Under the pieces are notes generated by a model that did no database searches, was not told where the DNA came from, and was given only the letters and a program-made list of their open reading frames with translations. The translations under genes and the position numbers were made by a program. Of a stretch of 34,163 nt of DNA, positions 7,156 to 14,409 are shown piece by piece (the stretch's first letter is position 1; every line of letters begins with the position of its first letter). The stretch lies in assembly GCA_017621115.1 (NCBI GenBank), contig JAGATU010000112.1, forward strand, positions 1-34,163, in the 5' to 3' direction. This stretch comes from Lachnospiraceae bacterium (GTDB taxonomy: Bacteria > Bacillota_A > Clostridia > Lachnospirales > Lachnospiraceae).

Positions 7156-8937
7156 ATGTCTAAATGGTTCTTATCCGCAAAAAAAGCGGATTTTAACAGA
7201 ATAGCTGAAGAATTTCATATAGATCCTGTTATTGCAAGGATTATCCGTAACAGGGATGTGATAAGTGATGAGGAAATCCGGTTGTTTTTACAGGGAGACC
7301 GCAACAATCTGCATGATCCGCGGGAACTGAAGGATGCACAAAAAGCAGCAGAGATACTGAAAGTGAAGATTGCACAGGGTAAGAAAATCCGTATTATAGG
7401 AGATTACGATGTGGATGGTGTCTGCTCGACTTACATTCTCTATCGTGGGCTTTCTGTATGCGGAGCGGATGTGGACTGCGTGATTCCTCACCGTATGAAG
7501 GATGGTTACGGTATTAACGAAGAACTGGTAAAACAGGCTATTGCGGATGGCGTAGATACGATTATTACCTGTGATAACGGGATAGCAGCCCAGGATGTGC
7601 TGGAAAACGGTAAAAAAGAAGGGCTAACCTGTATTGTAACGGATCATCATGAGATTCAGTTTGATGAGATTGAAGGAAAGAGATGCTATAGGATTCCGGA
7701 TGTGGATGCAGTGGTGGATCCAAAACAGGAGGAATGTAAGTATCCGTTTGAGAGTATTTGCGGAGCTGTTGTAGCATATAAAGTGATACAGGTGCTTCTG
7801 GATGAAGTTTTGACAGATAAGGAATTAATGAAAACGGCTTTGGATGAATTGCTGGAGCCTGCCGGAATTGCGACGGTATGTGATATTATGCCTCTTCTGG
7901 ACGAAAATCGTATTATTGTAAAAGAGGCGATGAAGAGTCTGCAAAATCCCAAGAATCCGGGACTTCATGCACTTATTAAAGTAAATGAACTGGATGCTGC
8001 CAAATTGACGTCTTTCAGCATCGGATTTGTAATTGGCCCATGCCTGAATGCAACCGGAAGACTGGACAGTGCGGAATTATCACTCGGGTTGTTGATGGCA
8101 AAGTCTTTTGAAGAGGCGGTCCCCTTGGCAACTACTTTAAAGGAATATAATGCTAACCGTAAGGAACTGACAGAGAAAGGTGTGGAAAAGGCACTTGCTT
8201 TGTTGGAAGAAGGAGAGTATGACAAGGACAGGGTACTGGTATTGTATCTGCCCGATGTCCATGAGAGTCTTGCGGGAATTATAGCAGGACGAATCCGTGA
8301 AAAGACAGGCAAGCCGACCTTTGTTTTGACAAAGGGAGAAGAAGGTGTTAAAGGAAGCGCACGCTCTATTGAGAATTATCATATTTATGATGAAATGACA
8401 AAATGCAAACAGTTCTTTACCAAGTACGGCGGGCATAAGATGGCAGCCGGTTTATCCATGGAAGAAGAAAATGTGAAGCTGTTTAGGCAGGTCATTAATG
8501 AAAATTGTGTTTTGACAGAGGATGATTTTGAAGAAAAAATTACAATTGATGTTCCGATGCCGTTTTCTTATGTGACACAGCAGTTTGTAGATGAACTTTC
8601 CGTACTGGAGCCATTTGGCGCAGCCAATGAAAAGCCTGTATTTGCACAGAAGAATATCCGTTTTATCCGCGGATATATTATGGGTAAGAACAATAATATG
8701 GCCAGATTTGATGTTGCGGATGATACCGGTATGCGATTTGGTGTTGTATGTTTCCGTAATCTGGACAAGTTGAAAGAGTATCTGGTGAAGAAAGAAGGAA
8801 GTGAAAAAGCAGAAAAACTTTTTACCACCGGATTGCATCCGCAGGACGCGGTATTGCTGGATGTGATTTACTATCCGAATATTAATGAGTTTAGAGGAAG
8901 GAAAACCGTACAGTATATTTTGCAGGATTATAAATAA
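7156..8937 (+). CDS. recJ: Single-stranded-DNA-specific 5'-3' exonuclease RecJ
   Basis: Degrades single-stranded DNA 5' to 3' in recombination and repair, using Mn/Mg in the DHH superfamily fold. The 593-residue protein shows IIGDYDVDGV with metal-ligand aspartates at 83, 85 and 87, VTDHHE with Asp163, His164 and His165 (the DHH motif), VVDPKQ, then the DHHA1 motif GGHKMAAGLS at 425 onward and a C-terminal OB-like domain from about 465. I start at ATG 7156 because AAGGTGA lies 9 bases before it; the GTG at 7144 overlaps that site. Two weak features mark its downstream end: no hairpin directly after the stop, then a strong terminator about 120 bases on, which may belong to a separate small RNA. 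Confidence 0.94.
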   Translation: MSKWFLSAKKADFNRIAEEFHIDPVIARIIRNRDVISDEEIRLFLQGDRNNLHDPRELKDAQKAAEILKVKIAQGKKIRIIGDYDVDGVCSTYILYRGLSVCGADVDCVIPHRMKDGYGINEELVKQAIADGVDTIITCDNGIAAQDVLENGKKEGLTCIVTDHHEIQFDEIEGKRCYRIPDVDAVVDPKQEECKYPFESICGAVVAYKVIQVLLDEVLTDKELMKTALDELLEPAGIATVCDIMPLLDENRIIVKEAMKSLQNPKNPGLHALIKVNELDAAKLTSFSIGFVIGPCLNATGRLDSAELSLGLLMAKSFEEAVPLATTLKEYNANRKELTEKGVEKALALLEEGEYDKDRVLVLYLPDVHESLAGIIAGRIREKTGKPTFVLTKGEEGVKGSARSIENYHIYDEMTKCKQFFTKYGGHKMAAGLSMEEENVKLFRQVINENCVLTEDDFEEKITIDVPMPFSYVTQQFVDELSVLEPFGAANEKPVFAQKNIRFIRGYIMGKNNNMARFDVADDTGMRFGVVCFRNLDKLKEYLVKKEGSEKAEKLFTTGLHPQDAVLLDVIYYPNINEFRGRKTVQYILQDYK

Positions 8938-9020
8938 TTCTTAAAACATAATTAAGAAGTTTTATATTTGTTTAAGGGTTTGTACACATTTTGAACACAT
9001 TTTTGGGGTATAGTAAATAT

Positions 9021-9096
9021 CAAGATAGTTGATTACTCACTATCTCCCCCCTCATAAGAACAAAGGCCTCGCGAAAGCGGGGTCTTTGTTCTTTTT
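9021..9096 (+). ncRNA. Candidate small RNA with a C-rich linker between two hairpins
   Basis: The 257 bases between recJ and the next gene contain no plausible gene. They do hold a TATAGT -10-like box at 9009-9014, then a 6-bp hairpin (9024-9029 with 9039-9044), a single-stranded TCTCCCCCCTC tract at 9043-9053, and a strong terminator hairpin. This layout resembles regulatory RNAs of Firmicutes that pair a C-rich seed with Shine-Dalgarno sequences. No good -35 box is present at 17-18 bases, so it could instead be a processed 3' end of the recJ message. Not matched to any named RNA family. Confidence 0.35.
9058..9096 (+). terminator. Strong intrinsic terminator with GAAA tetraloop
   Basis: Fifteen base pairs (9058-9072 with 9077-9091, two G-U) enclose a GAAA tetraloop, followed by TTTTT. 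It ends either the recJ transcript or the candidate small RNA. Confidence 0.93.
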
Positions 9097-9136
9097 AGGT
9101 GCTTTGATTTAGGAAAAACAGATGGCGGAATTTGTC

Positions 9137-9154
9137 GAAATATATTATAATTTC
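9137..9154 (+). promoter_or_regulatory. Possible -10 region and inverted repeat before the enoate reductase operon
   Basis: TATAAT at 9146-9151 lies within an imperfect inverted repeat with arms GAAAT at 9137-9141 and ATTTC at 9150-9154. No good -35 box is found 16-18 bases upstream, which would fit an activated or repressed promoter. Weak evidence; the transcript would begin near 9158, about 19 bases before the ribosome binding site. Confidence 0.35.
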
Positions 9155-9194
9155 CATATGGGGATATCATATTTTTAAGGAGGTATTTTTGTAT

Positions 9195-11246
9195 ATGGAA
9201 CAAAGATTAGAACCCTTATTTACACCTTGGAAAATCGGTAACCTAGAGATCAAAAACCGAGTTGTTATGACTTCCATGGGTGGTACCAATTTACTTGGTT
9301 GGATGGAAGTGAATCATTTTGACAAAGCAGGAGCCGAGTTTATTCTGGAAGTGGCTAAGAATAACTGTGGTTTAGTATTACCGGGATGTCAGCCGGTTTA
9401 TAACCCTATGCTTGGACAGTGGTTACATAAAAAGAAAAGTATGTACCGTAATTTAAAGAAATGGATGCCACAGTTTCATGCTACAGGAGCCAAATTATTT
9501 GTTCAGTTAACAGCCGGTTTCGGACGTTCTTTTACCATTGACCATTTAATGGAAACCTTATATTCCAATAAGGTGTTAAATGTGGTATCCAAGCCGATTA
9601 TGAATTTGGATAAGATTACGGCAGCTCCGAGCCCGTCTCCTAACCGCTGGTCGGATAAAGTTCCGTCAAGAGAAATGACAGTGGAAGAGATTAAGGAGTT
9701 TATCGAGGCATTTGGTAAGACAGCCAAACTGTTAAAAGATGCAGGCGTGGACGGTGTGGAAATCCATGCGGTACACGAAGGCTATTTATTGGATCAGTTT
9801 ACGTTAAAATATGTGAATAAGAGAGAAGACGAGTACGGCGGAAGTTTAGAGAACCGTTATCGTTTTGCAGCAGAGATTGTTAAAGAAATCAAGAAGACCT
9901 GTGGTGATGATTTTCCTGTTTCCCTGCGTTACAGTGTAGAATCCAAGACCAAAGGATTCAGACAGGGTGCGCTTCCGGGAGAAGAATACGTGGAAGTGGG
10001 ACGTGATATGGCAGAATCCGAAATCGCAGCGAAGTTCTTACAGGACGCAGGTTATGATATGTTAAATTGCGACAATGGTACATATGATGCGTGGTACTGG
10101 GCACATCCGCCGATTTACATGCCTGAGAACTGTAATCTGGATGATGTGGCACATATTCGTAAGTTTGTAGACATTCCTGTTGTATGTGCAGGCCGTATGG
10201 ATCCTAGAGTGGCAGCGGATGCCATCCGCGATGGAAGAATTGACGGTGCCGGTTTTGCACGTCAGTTCCTTGCTGACCAGCAATGGGTAACCAAGCTCAT
10301 GGAGGGCAGGGAAGAAGATATCAGACCTTGTATCCTTTGTCATAACGGTTGTTTCAATATGTGTCATTATAAGGGCGTTCCGAATGACCAGGATTTATGG
10401 GATTCCCTGCATCTGGCACGTTGTGCGGTTAATGCAGAGACCATGCAGACAAATAAACATAAGATTGTACCGGCAACTACACCTAGAACCGTACATATTA
10501 TTGGTGGCGGTATCGGCGGTATGGAAGCAGCCAGAGTTCTCAAACTTCGCGGACACGAACCGGTAATCCATGAAAAGAGCGGTGAACTCGGCGGTGCATT
10601 TATTGCTGCCGGTGCAGAGAGTTACAAAGGCAAACTCCGTGAATTACTTGCATGGTATAAGAAACAGATGGCAGATTTGGGTATCGAGATTCATTTGAAT
10701 GATGAAGTAAAGGATGTTTCCGAATATGCGGGCAGACCTGTTATTATAGCAACCGGTTCCACAGCCAGAGTATTAAAGAATGTACCGGGGCATGAGAAGA
10801 TGGTGGAAGCTTGTGAATATTTGACAGGAATAGAAGTGGGCGAGACGGTAGCCGTAATCGGCGGTGGCTTGACCGGATGTGAAATTGCTTATGAACTGGC
10901 ACTTCAGGGTAAGAAACCGATTATCGTGGAGATGAAGGATGATTTGGTATCCCAGAAGGGCGTATGTCTTGCAAACAGTTCCTACCTTCGTGAGTGGTTT
11001 GCATTACATGAGATTCCGGTATATCTGGAAACCACTTTAAAGGAAGTTCAGGATGGTAAGATTTTATGCGCGAAAGGCGGCGAGACAATTGAGATTGCAT
11101 GCGATAGCGTAATTTCTTCCGCAGGATATATTGCTAATCCGCTTTCTAAGAAGGCAAAGGATGTATACCTGGTAGGCGATTGTAAGGAAATCGGCAACTT
11201 GAGAACGGTAGTATGGGGCGCTTATGAAGCCGCCATGAAGATTTAA
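9195..11246 (+). CDS. NADH:flavin oxidoreductase / 2-enoate reductase family protein
   Basis: Flavin and iron-sulfur oxidoreductase of the family that includes 2-enoate reductase, 2,4-dienoyl-CoA reductase (FadH) and the bile-acid enzymes BaiCD/BaiH; it reduces activated C=C bonds with NAD(P)H. The 683 residues contain an FMN-binding TIM barrel (about 1-350: LFTPWKIGNLEIKNRVVM, then EYGGSLENRYRFAAEI), a cysteine cluster (C379, C382, C386, with C390 and C410 further on) for a 4Fe-4S centre, and two dinucleotide folds, HIIGGGIGGMEAARVL and VAVIGGGLTGCEIAYEL, for FAD and NAD(P). The ATG at 9195 follows AAGGAGG at 9177-9183. Spacing from C386 to C410 is longer than usual for the family, a possible insertion. 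It is 16 bases from the aconitase X genes, which suggests its substrate is made by that dehydratase. Exact substrate unknown. Confidence 0.9.
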   Translation: MEQRLEPLFTPWKIGNLEIKNRVVMTSMGGTNLLGWMEVNHFDKAGAEFILEVAKNNCGLVLPGCQPVYNPMLGQWLHKKKSMYRNLKKWMPQFHATGAKLFVQLTAGFGRSFTIDHLMETLYSNKVLNVVSKPIMNLDKITAAPSPSPNRWSDKVPSREMTVEEIKEFIEAFGKTAKLLKDAGVDGVEIHAVHEGYLLDQFTLKYVNKREDEYGGSLENRYRFAAEIVKEIKKTCGDDFPVSLRYSVESKTKGFRQGALPGEEYVEVGRDMAESEIAAKFLQDAGYDMLNCDNGTYDAWYWAHPPIYMPENCNLDDVAHIRKFVDIPVVCAGRMDPRVAADAIRDGRIDGAGFARQFLADQQWVTKLMEGREEDIRPCILCHNGCFNMCHYKGVPNDQDLWDSLHLARCAVNAETMQTNKHKIVPATTPRTVHIIGGGIGGMEAARVLKLRGHEPVIHEKSGELGGAFIAAGAESYKGKLRELLAWYKKQMADLGIEIHLNDEVKDVSEYAGRPVIIATGSTARVLKNVPGHEKMVEACEYLTGIEVGETVAVIGGGLTGCEIAYELALQGKKPIIVEMKDDLVSQKGVCLANSSYLREWFALHEIPVYLETTLKEVQDGKILCAKGGETIEIACDSVISSAGYIANPLSKKAKDVYLVGDCKEIGNLRTVVWGAYEAAMKI

Positions 11247-11262
11247 TTGGAGGGCCACATAT

Positions 11263-12540
11263 ATGAATTTAACAAAAGAACAGCAGGCCATATTGGATGG
11301 TGAAAAAGGTGATGTCCTTGCAAGGATTATGAAGACATTAATCCGTTACGGCGAATTGTTTGGAGCGGATGCCATGGTGCCTGTTACAAGTAAATATAAT
11401 CATTTGGTAACTTCTTTCGGTTTGAAAGCATTAAAGCCGGTTTATGAGTTGATGGATAAGTTAATTGAATCCGGCAATCTGTCTACGCAGCAGTTTTCAG
11501 CGGACCCAAGACCATTGGATCCGAATGTACCAAGCAATTTTTTACAGGATTTTATTTTCAAGAACTTTATGTATTCCAGACAGGAAGAGTATGAGAAACA
11601 GTTAAATCAGCTCGGTCTCATGGAAAAGGATGCATTTACCTGTACCTGCTATATGGACGAAGTAGGTAATACACCGGCTATGGGAGAGGTCCTTTCATGG
11701 TCTGAATCTTCAGCCGTAGTATTTGCCAATTCAGTTCTCGGAGCAAGATGTAACCGTAACTCCGGTATCATTGATTTAATGGGTTCCGTACTTGGCTATG
11801 TACCGTATTTCGGATTACTGACGGATGAAGGCAGAAAAGCTAAGTGGATTGTAAAAATTGAGACCACTAAGAAGCCGGAAGCACAGCTTTTGGGTTCTGC
11901 CATCGGTATGAAGGTTATGGAAGATGTTCCGTATATCGTTGGTTTGGATAAATGGCTGGATGGTAAATTGGATGATGCGGCTAAGACCTATCTTAAAGAT
12001 TTTGGTGCGGCAACAGCATCAAACGGTGCGGTAGGTTTGTACCATGTGGACAATATTACTCCGGAAGCCGTACAGTACGGACAGGATTTAATCCTGGAAG
12101 ATGCACAGGTTTATGTAGTGGATGATGCGGAACTGGAGAGAGTATATAAGAGTTATCCGGTTATCTGGAAAAAGAAAGATGCGACTCCGAAGCTTTGCTT
12201 TATGGGATGTCCGCATATGAGTCTGGAACAGTTGATTGACTGGACAAAGAAGGTTTCTGAGGCATTACAGGCAGCCGGTAATAAGAAAGTTTGTATACCA
12301 ACCGTTTTCACAGCGGCACCTGCGGTACTTAAAAAGTTTGAAGAGACAGAATATGCCGCAATTTTAAAGGAGACAGGCGTTATTACTTCTTATATTTGTC
12401 CACTTATGTATATGAACAATCCGCTGAGCGAGAAGATGCCGGTTATTACCTCAAGCAATAAGCTTAGAACATATACCAGCGCAAGATATTATACCGATGC
12501 AGAGATTTTAGAGCAGATTACAAAAGGAGGTGCCAGATAA
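11263..12540 (+). CDS. Aconitase X large (catalytic, DUF521) subunit
   Basis: Large subunit of aconitase X, an iron-sulfur hydro-lyase family. Characterised members are cis-3-hydroxy-L-proline dehydratase in bacteria and mevalonate 5-phosphate dehydratase in archaea. The 425-residue protein shows the family blocks TCTCYMDEVGNTPAMGE, LSWSESSAVVFANSVLGARC (matching the usual WAESSAVxxANSVLGAR stretch), CFMGCPHMSLEQLIDW and a late TSYICPLMYMNNPLS. Their cysteines are candidate cluster ligands. The ATG has GGAGGG at 11249-11254. The stop overlaps the start of the small subunit by one base (TAATG), typical of the split bacterial form. An enoate reductase gene is 16 bases upstream. No proline, hydroxyproline racemase or mevalonate gene is visible, so the substrate is open. 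Confidence 0.88.
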   Translation: MNLTKEQQAILDGEKGDVLARIMKTLIRYGELFGADAMVPVTSKYNHLVTSFGLKALKPVYELMDKLIESGNLSTQQFSADPRPLDPNVPSNFLQDFIFKNFMYSRQEEYEKQLNQLGLMEKDAFTCTCYMDEVGNTPAMGEVLSWSESSAVVFANSVLGARCNRNSGIIDLMGSVLGYVPYFGLLTDEGRKAKWIVKIETTKKPEAQLLGSAIGMKVMEDVPYIVGLDKWLDGKLDDAAKTYLKDFGAATASNGAVGLYHVDNITPEAVQYGQDLILEDAQVYVVDDAELERVYKSYPVIWKKKDATPKLCFMGCPHMSLEQLIDWTKKVSEALQAAGNKKVCIPTVFTAAPAVLKKFEETEYAAILKETGVITSYICPLMYMNNPLSEKMPVITSSNKLRTYTSARYYTDAEILEQITKGGAR

Positions 12541-12983
12541 TGAAAGAATTTAAAGGAAGAATCGTAGCACCCGGAAGTGTAACCGCTCCTGCAGTGGTTT
12601 CCCATGGCGGCCTTAATACATTGGCATCGTTCCAGAAAGCTTTGCAGTTTGGCGATAAGAAGGCAACCTGCGGCGACCAGAACAATCCTGATTTATACGG
12701 CAAGCAGATGGCAGGAAAAGCATTGTGTTTACCTCGTACCATCGGTTCCACGACGGGCGGTTTGGTATTATACTGTGCCTGCTCGATGAAGAGACAGCCA
12801 GCATGCATGCTATTCTCAGAGCCTATCGACTCCCTTGCGGCAGCAGGTGCCGTGCTTGCGGATGTATGGCTTGACGACGTGAGCATGCCCGTTATTGACA
12901 GCCTTGGCGAAGAGTTTTTAGACTACGTGAAAGATGACATGAGCATCACAATAAAAGAAGACGGCACGGTAGTAGTGGAATAG
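12540..12983 (+). CDS. Aconitase X small (swivel, DUF126) subunit
   Basis: Partner of the large subunit; forms the swivelling domain that closes the active site, as domain 4 does in ordinary aconitase. The 147 residues begin MKEFKGRIVAPGSVTAPAVV and hold the family signature RTIGSTTGGLVLYCA, in which the serine-rich loop binds substrate carboxylate. AAAGGAGGTG lies a few bases upstream of the ATG and the gene overlaps the large subunit by one base, so the two products are translated together. In some organisms the two parts are fused; here they are split. The gene ends 32 bases before a long hairpin terminator. Confidence 0.87.
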   Translation: MKEFKGRIVAPGSVTAPAVVSHGGLNTLASFQKALQFGDKKATCGDQNNPDLYGKQMAGKALCLPRTIGSTTGGLVLYCACSMKRQPACMLFSEPIDSLAAAGAVLADVWLDDVSMPVIDSLGEEFLDYVKDDMSITIKEDGTVVVE

Positions 12984-13015
12984 AACTGTAGAAAACGCTA
13001 ATATAATTATTAATA

Positions 13016-13056
13016 AAAGGACTGTTAGATATTTGACAAATATTTAACAGTCCTTT
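13016..13056 (+). terminator. Terminator of the aconitase X operon
   Basis: A long hairpin: 13016-13027 (AAAGGACTGTTA) pairs perfectly with 13045-13056 (TAACAGTCCTTT), and the stem continues through ATATTT/AAATAT to a 3-base loop after one G-T pair. The T-run is short. The loop region contains the -35 box of the next promoter. Confidence 0.8.
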
Positions 13057-13061
13057 ATACT
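13033..13061 (+). promoter_or_regulatory. Sigma-A promoter for the ECF S component, inside the terminator
   Basis: TTGACA at 13033-13038 and TATACT at 13056-13061 are exactly 17 bases apart. The -35 box occupies the apex of the upstream terminator hairpin. The transcript would begin near 13068, giving a 45-base leader, too short for a known riboswitch. Confidence 0.82.
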
Positions 13062-13114
13062 ATACTTGCATTGTATCCGCGCTAAGGCGGAACGACAGCA
13101 AGGAGGAATTGAAT

Positions 13115-13684
13115 ATGAGTGAAAAAACAAAAACAATTGTAGGCGTTGGACTTATTACAGCCATTGTAGTGGTATTGCAGTCATTGGCGGTTATCATCCC
13201 GGTGGGAATCTTTAATCTTAACCTGGTATTGGTACCGATTGTAGTAGGTGCGGCATTGTATGGCCCTAAAGTAGGCGCATGGCTTGGTTTTGTGGCAGGA
13301 GTACTGATTCTGTTTACGAATTCAGGGGCTTTTTTAGCAGTCAGCATCATTGGGACCGTGATTACAGTATTGGCAAAAGGAATTCTGTCCGGTTTGTTGG
13401 CAGGAATCGTATACAACCTGCTCAAGAAGGTAAATGACACGGTAGCGGTAGCTTCAGCGGCGATTGTTTGCCCGATTGTTAACACCGGTGTATTTGTAAT
13501 CGGCTGTTTGTTATTCTTTATGGAGACTATCAGCACATGGGTACCGGAAGGACAGTTTGGTTCTACGATTGAGTACATATTCCTTGGTATGATTGGTGTC
13601 AACTTCTTAATTGAAATGGCTATCAGCATTGTGCTCAGTGCAACAATAGTACGAATTGTTAAGATTGGTAAGAGTGAGAATTAA
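13115..13684 (+). CDS. ECF transporter S component (substrate-specific subunit), substrate unknown
   Basis: Membrane subunit that captures a vitamin or other micronutrient and docks onto a shared EcfA/EcfA'/EcfT energising module encoded elsewhere. The 189-residue protein is very hydrophobic with about six membrane segments and the motif-like stretch NLNLVLVPIVVGAALYGPKV common to S components (xxxxP, then GPxxG). I start at ATG 13115, with AGGAGG 8 bases upstream; the TTG at 13109 overlaps that site. It has its own promoter and terminator and is probably a single-gene unit. Its place after the aconitase X operon invites a link, but the separate promoter argues it is independent. No vitamin can be named from the sequence. 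Confidence 0.82.
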   Translation: MSEKTKTIVGVGLITAIVVVLQSLAVIIPVGIFNLNLVLVPIVVGAALYGPKVGAWLGFVAGVLILFTNSGAFLAVSIIGTVITVLAKGILSGLLAGIVYNLLKKVNDTVAVASAAIVCPIVNTGVFVIGCLLFFMETISTWVPEGQFGSTIEYIFLGMIGVNFLIEMAISIVLSATIVRIVKIGKSEN

Positions 13685-13688
13685 TATG

Positions 13689-13723
13689 AATCCCGGAGGC
13701 AAGAATATTGTCTTCGGGATTTT
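13689..13723 (+). terminator. Intrinsic terminator after the ECF S gene
   Basis: Fourteen pairs (13689-13702 with 13708-13721, two G-U) around a GAATA loop, ending in TTTT. It starts 4 bases after the ECF S stop codon. Confidence 0.9.
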
Positions 13724-13772
13724 CTGTAATACGGAAGCAGGATGCAGTTTATAAGCATAAAGAGGTTGTAGT

Positions 13773-14267
13773 ATGGAAGAGTTGACAGATTTAGGATATA
13801 GGTTTAAAGAGTTTACGAATACACTGGAAGAATTTGGTGCATTTGTATCAGAAGCCGGCATGGGGATTTTTATAGGTGTTGCGGCGGCTATTCTTGTGTT
13901 TATCGTTGAAGTTAAATGGATGAATGCAAGGAAACGGAAAAGAACAAAAAAAGATGAAGCTATTGAACTCGGACATATAGTAAACGGTCAGAGAATAAAG
14001 TTTTATGATGATACAATGCCGGGAGAATCGTCGGTTGGTAAGCACTACCATGCTACATACAGTTATGAGGTGGGCGGAAAAGGGTATCAGTATAGGTATT
14101 TTGGAGCAAAATTTCCGCCAGAACAGTTGGAAATGTATTATATCAATAATCCCCGTAGACTATTCAGTGACTTGGATATGAAAAGGGAACCGTTTGCATT
14201 GGTGTTTTTCTTTTTGCCGATTATAGTGATGGTAATTGTGACAAATTTGGTGAATTTGATTTTGTAG
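13773..14267 (+). CDS. Unrecognised membrane protein with two flanking helices (DUF3592-like layout)
   Basis: A 164-residue protein I cannot name. An N-terminal amphipathic part is followed by a hydrophobic helix at about 29-48 (GMGIFIGVAAAILVFIVEV), a basic turn NARKRKRTKKDE, a soluble stretch of about 80 residues with an alternating pattern (HATYSYEVGGKGYQYRYFG, then PPEQLEMYYINNPRRLFSD), and a C-terminal helix at about 142-163. Two helices enclosing a small beta domain is the layout of DUF3592-type proteins, and YEVxGKxYxY fits, but similarity is weak. AAAGAGGTTG precedes the ATG. It stands between two terminators, so it is a single-gene unit; no promoter is clear in the 49 bases before it. 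Confidence 0.7.
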   Translation: MEELTDLGYRFKEFTNTLEEFGAFVSEAGMGIFIGVAAAILVFIVEVKWMNARKRKRTKKDEAIELGHIVNGQRIKFYDDTMPGESSVGKHYHATYSYEVGGKGYQYRYFGAKFPPEQLEMYYINNPRRLFSDLDMKREPFALVFFFLPIIVMVIVTNLVNLIL

Positions 14268-14277
14268 TAATTAATAG

Positions 14278-14318
14278 AGCGTTTGGAGAAAATAGAAATA
14301 GACTCCGAACGCTTTTTT
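14278..14318 (+). terminator. Intrinsic terminator after the two-helix membrane protein
   Basis: Eleven pairs (14278-14288 with 14303-14313, one G-U) around a 14-base A-rich loop, followed by TTTTTT to 14318. Confidence 0.9.
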
Positions 14319-14332
14319 ACTACAAATTGATA

Positions 14333-14346
14333 TTTAGATATCTAAA
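14333..14346. promoter_or_regulatory. Perfect 14-bp palindrome (TTTAGATATCTAAA), candidate operator
   Basis: TTTAGATATCTAAA equals its own reverse complement. It lies 9 bases upstream of the -35 box of the promoter for a Fic protein carrying its own N-terminal helix-turn-helix. An autoregulatory operator is a reasonable inference; the upstream position would suit activation or looping better than simple blocking. Confidence 0.55.
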
Positions 14347-14355
14347 GGTAGGCGG

Positions 14356-14384
14356 TTTACAAATATAAATCACGGTGTTATACT
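14356..14384 (+). promoter_or_regulatory. Sigma-A promoter for the Fic gene
   Basis: TTTACA at 14356-14361 and TATACT at 14379-14384 with a 17-base spacer. The transcript would start near 14391, just before the ribosome binding site AAGGTGG at 14396-14402. Confidence 0.85.
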
Positions 14385-14409
14385 ATATACACGGAAAGGT
14401 GGTAAAAAG

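Noticed and set aside
9132..9194. A 21-residue extension of the enoate reductase from a non-ATG start at 9132
   Set aside because: It covers the TATAAT at 9146-9151 and the AAGGAGG at 9177-9183, which fits the ATG at 9195.
13062..13114. A riboswitch in front of the ECF transporter S component
   Set aside because: The promoter leaves a leader of only about 45 bases with one 4-bp stem, too short for a known aptamer.
13060..13629. A 189-residue minus-strand frame over the ECF S gene
   Set aside because: It is a shadow of the hydrophobic plus-strand gene; the plus frame has a promoter, ribosome binding site and terminator.
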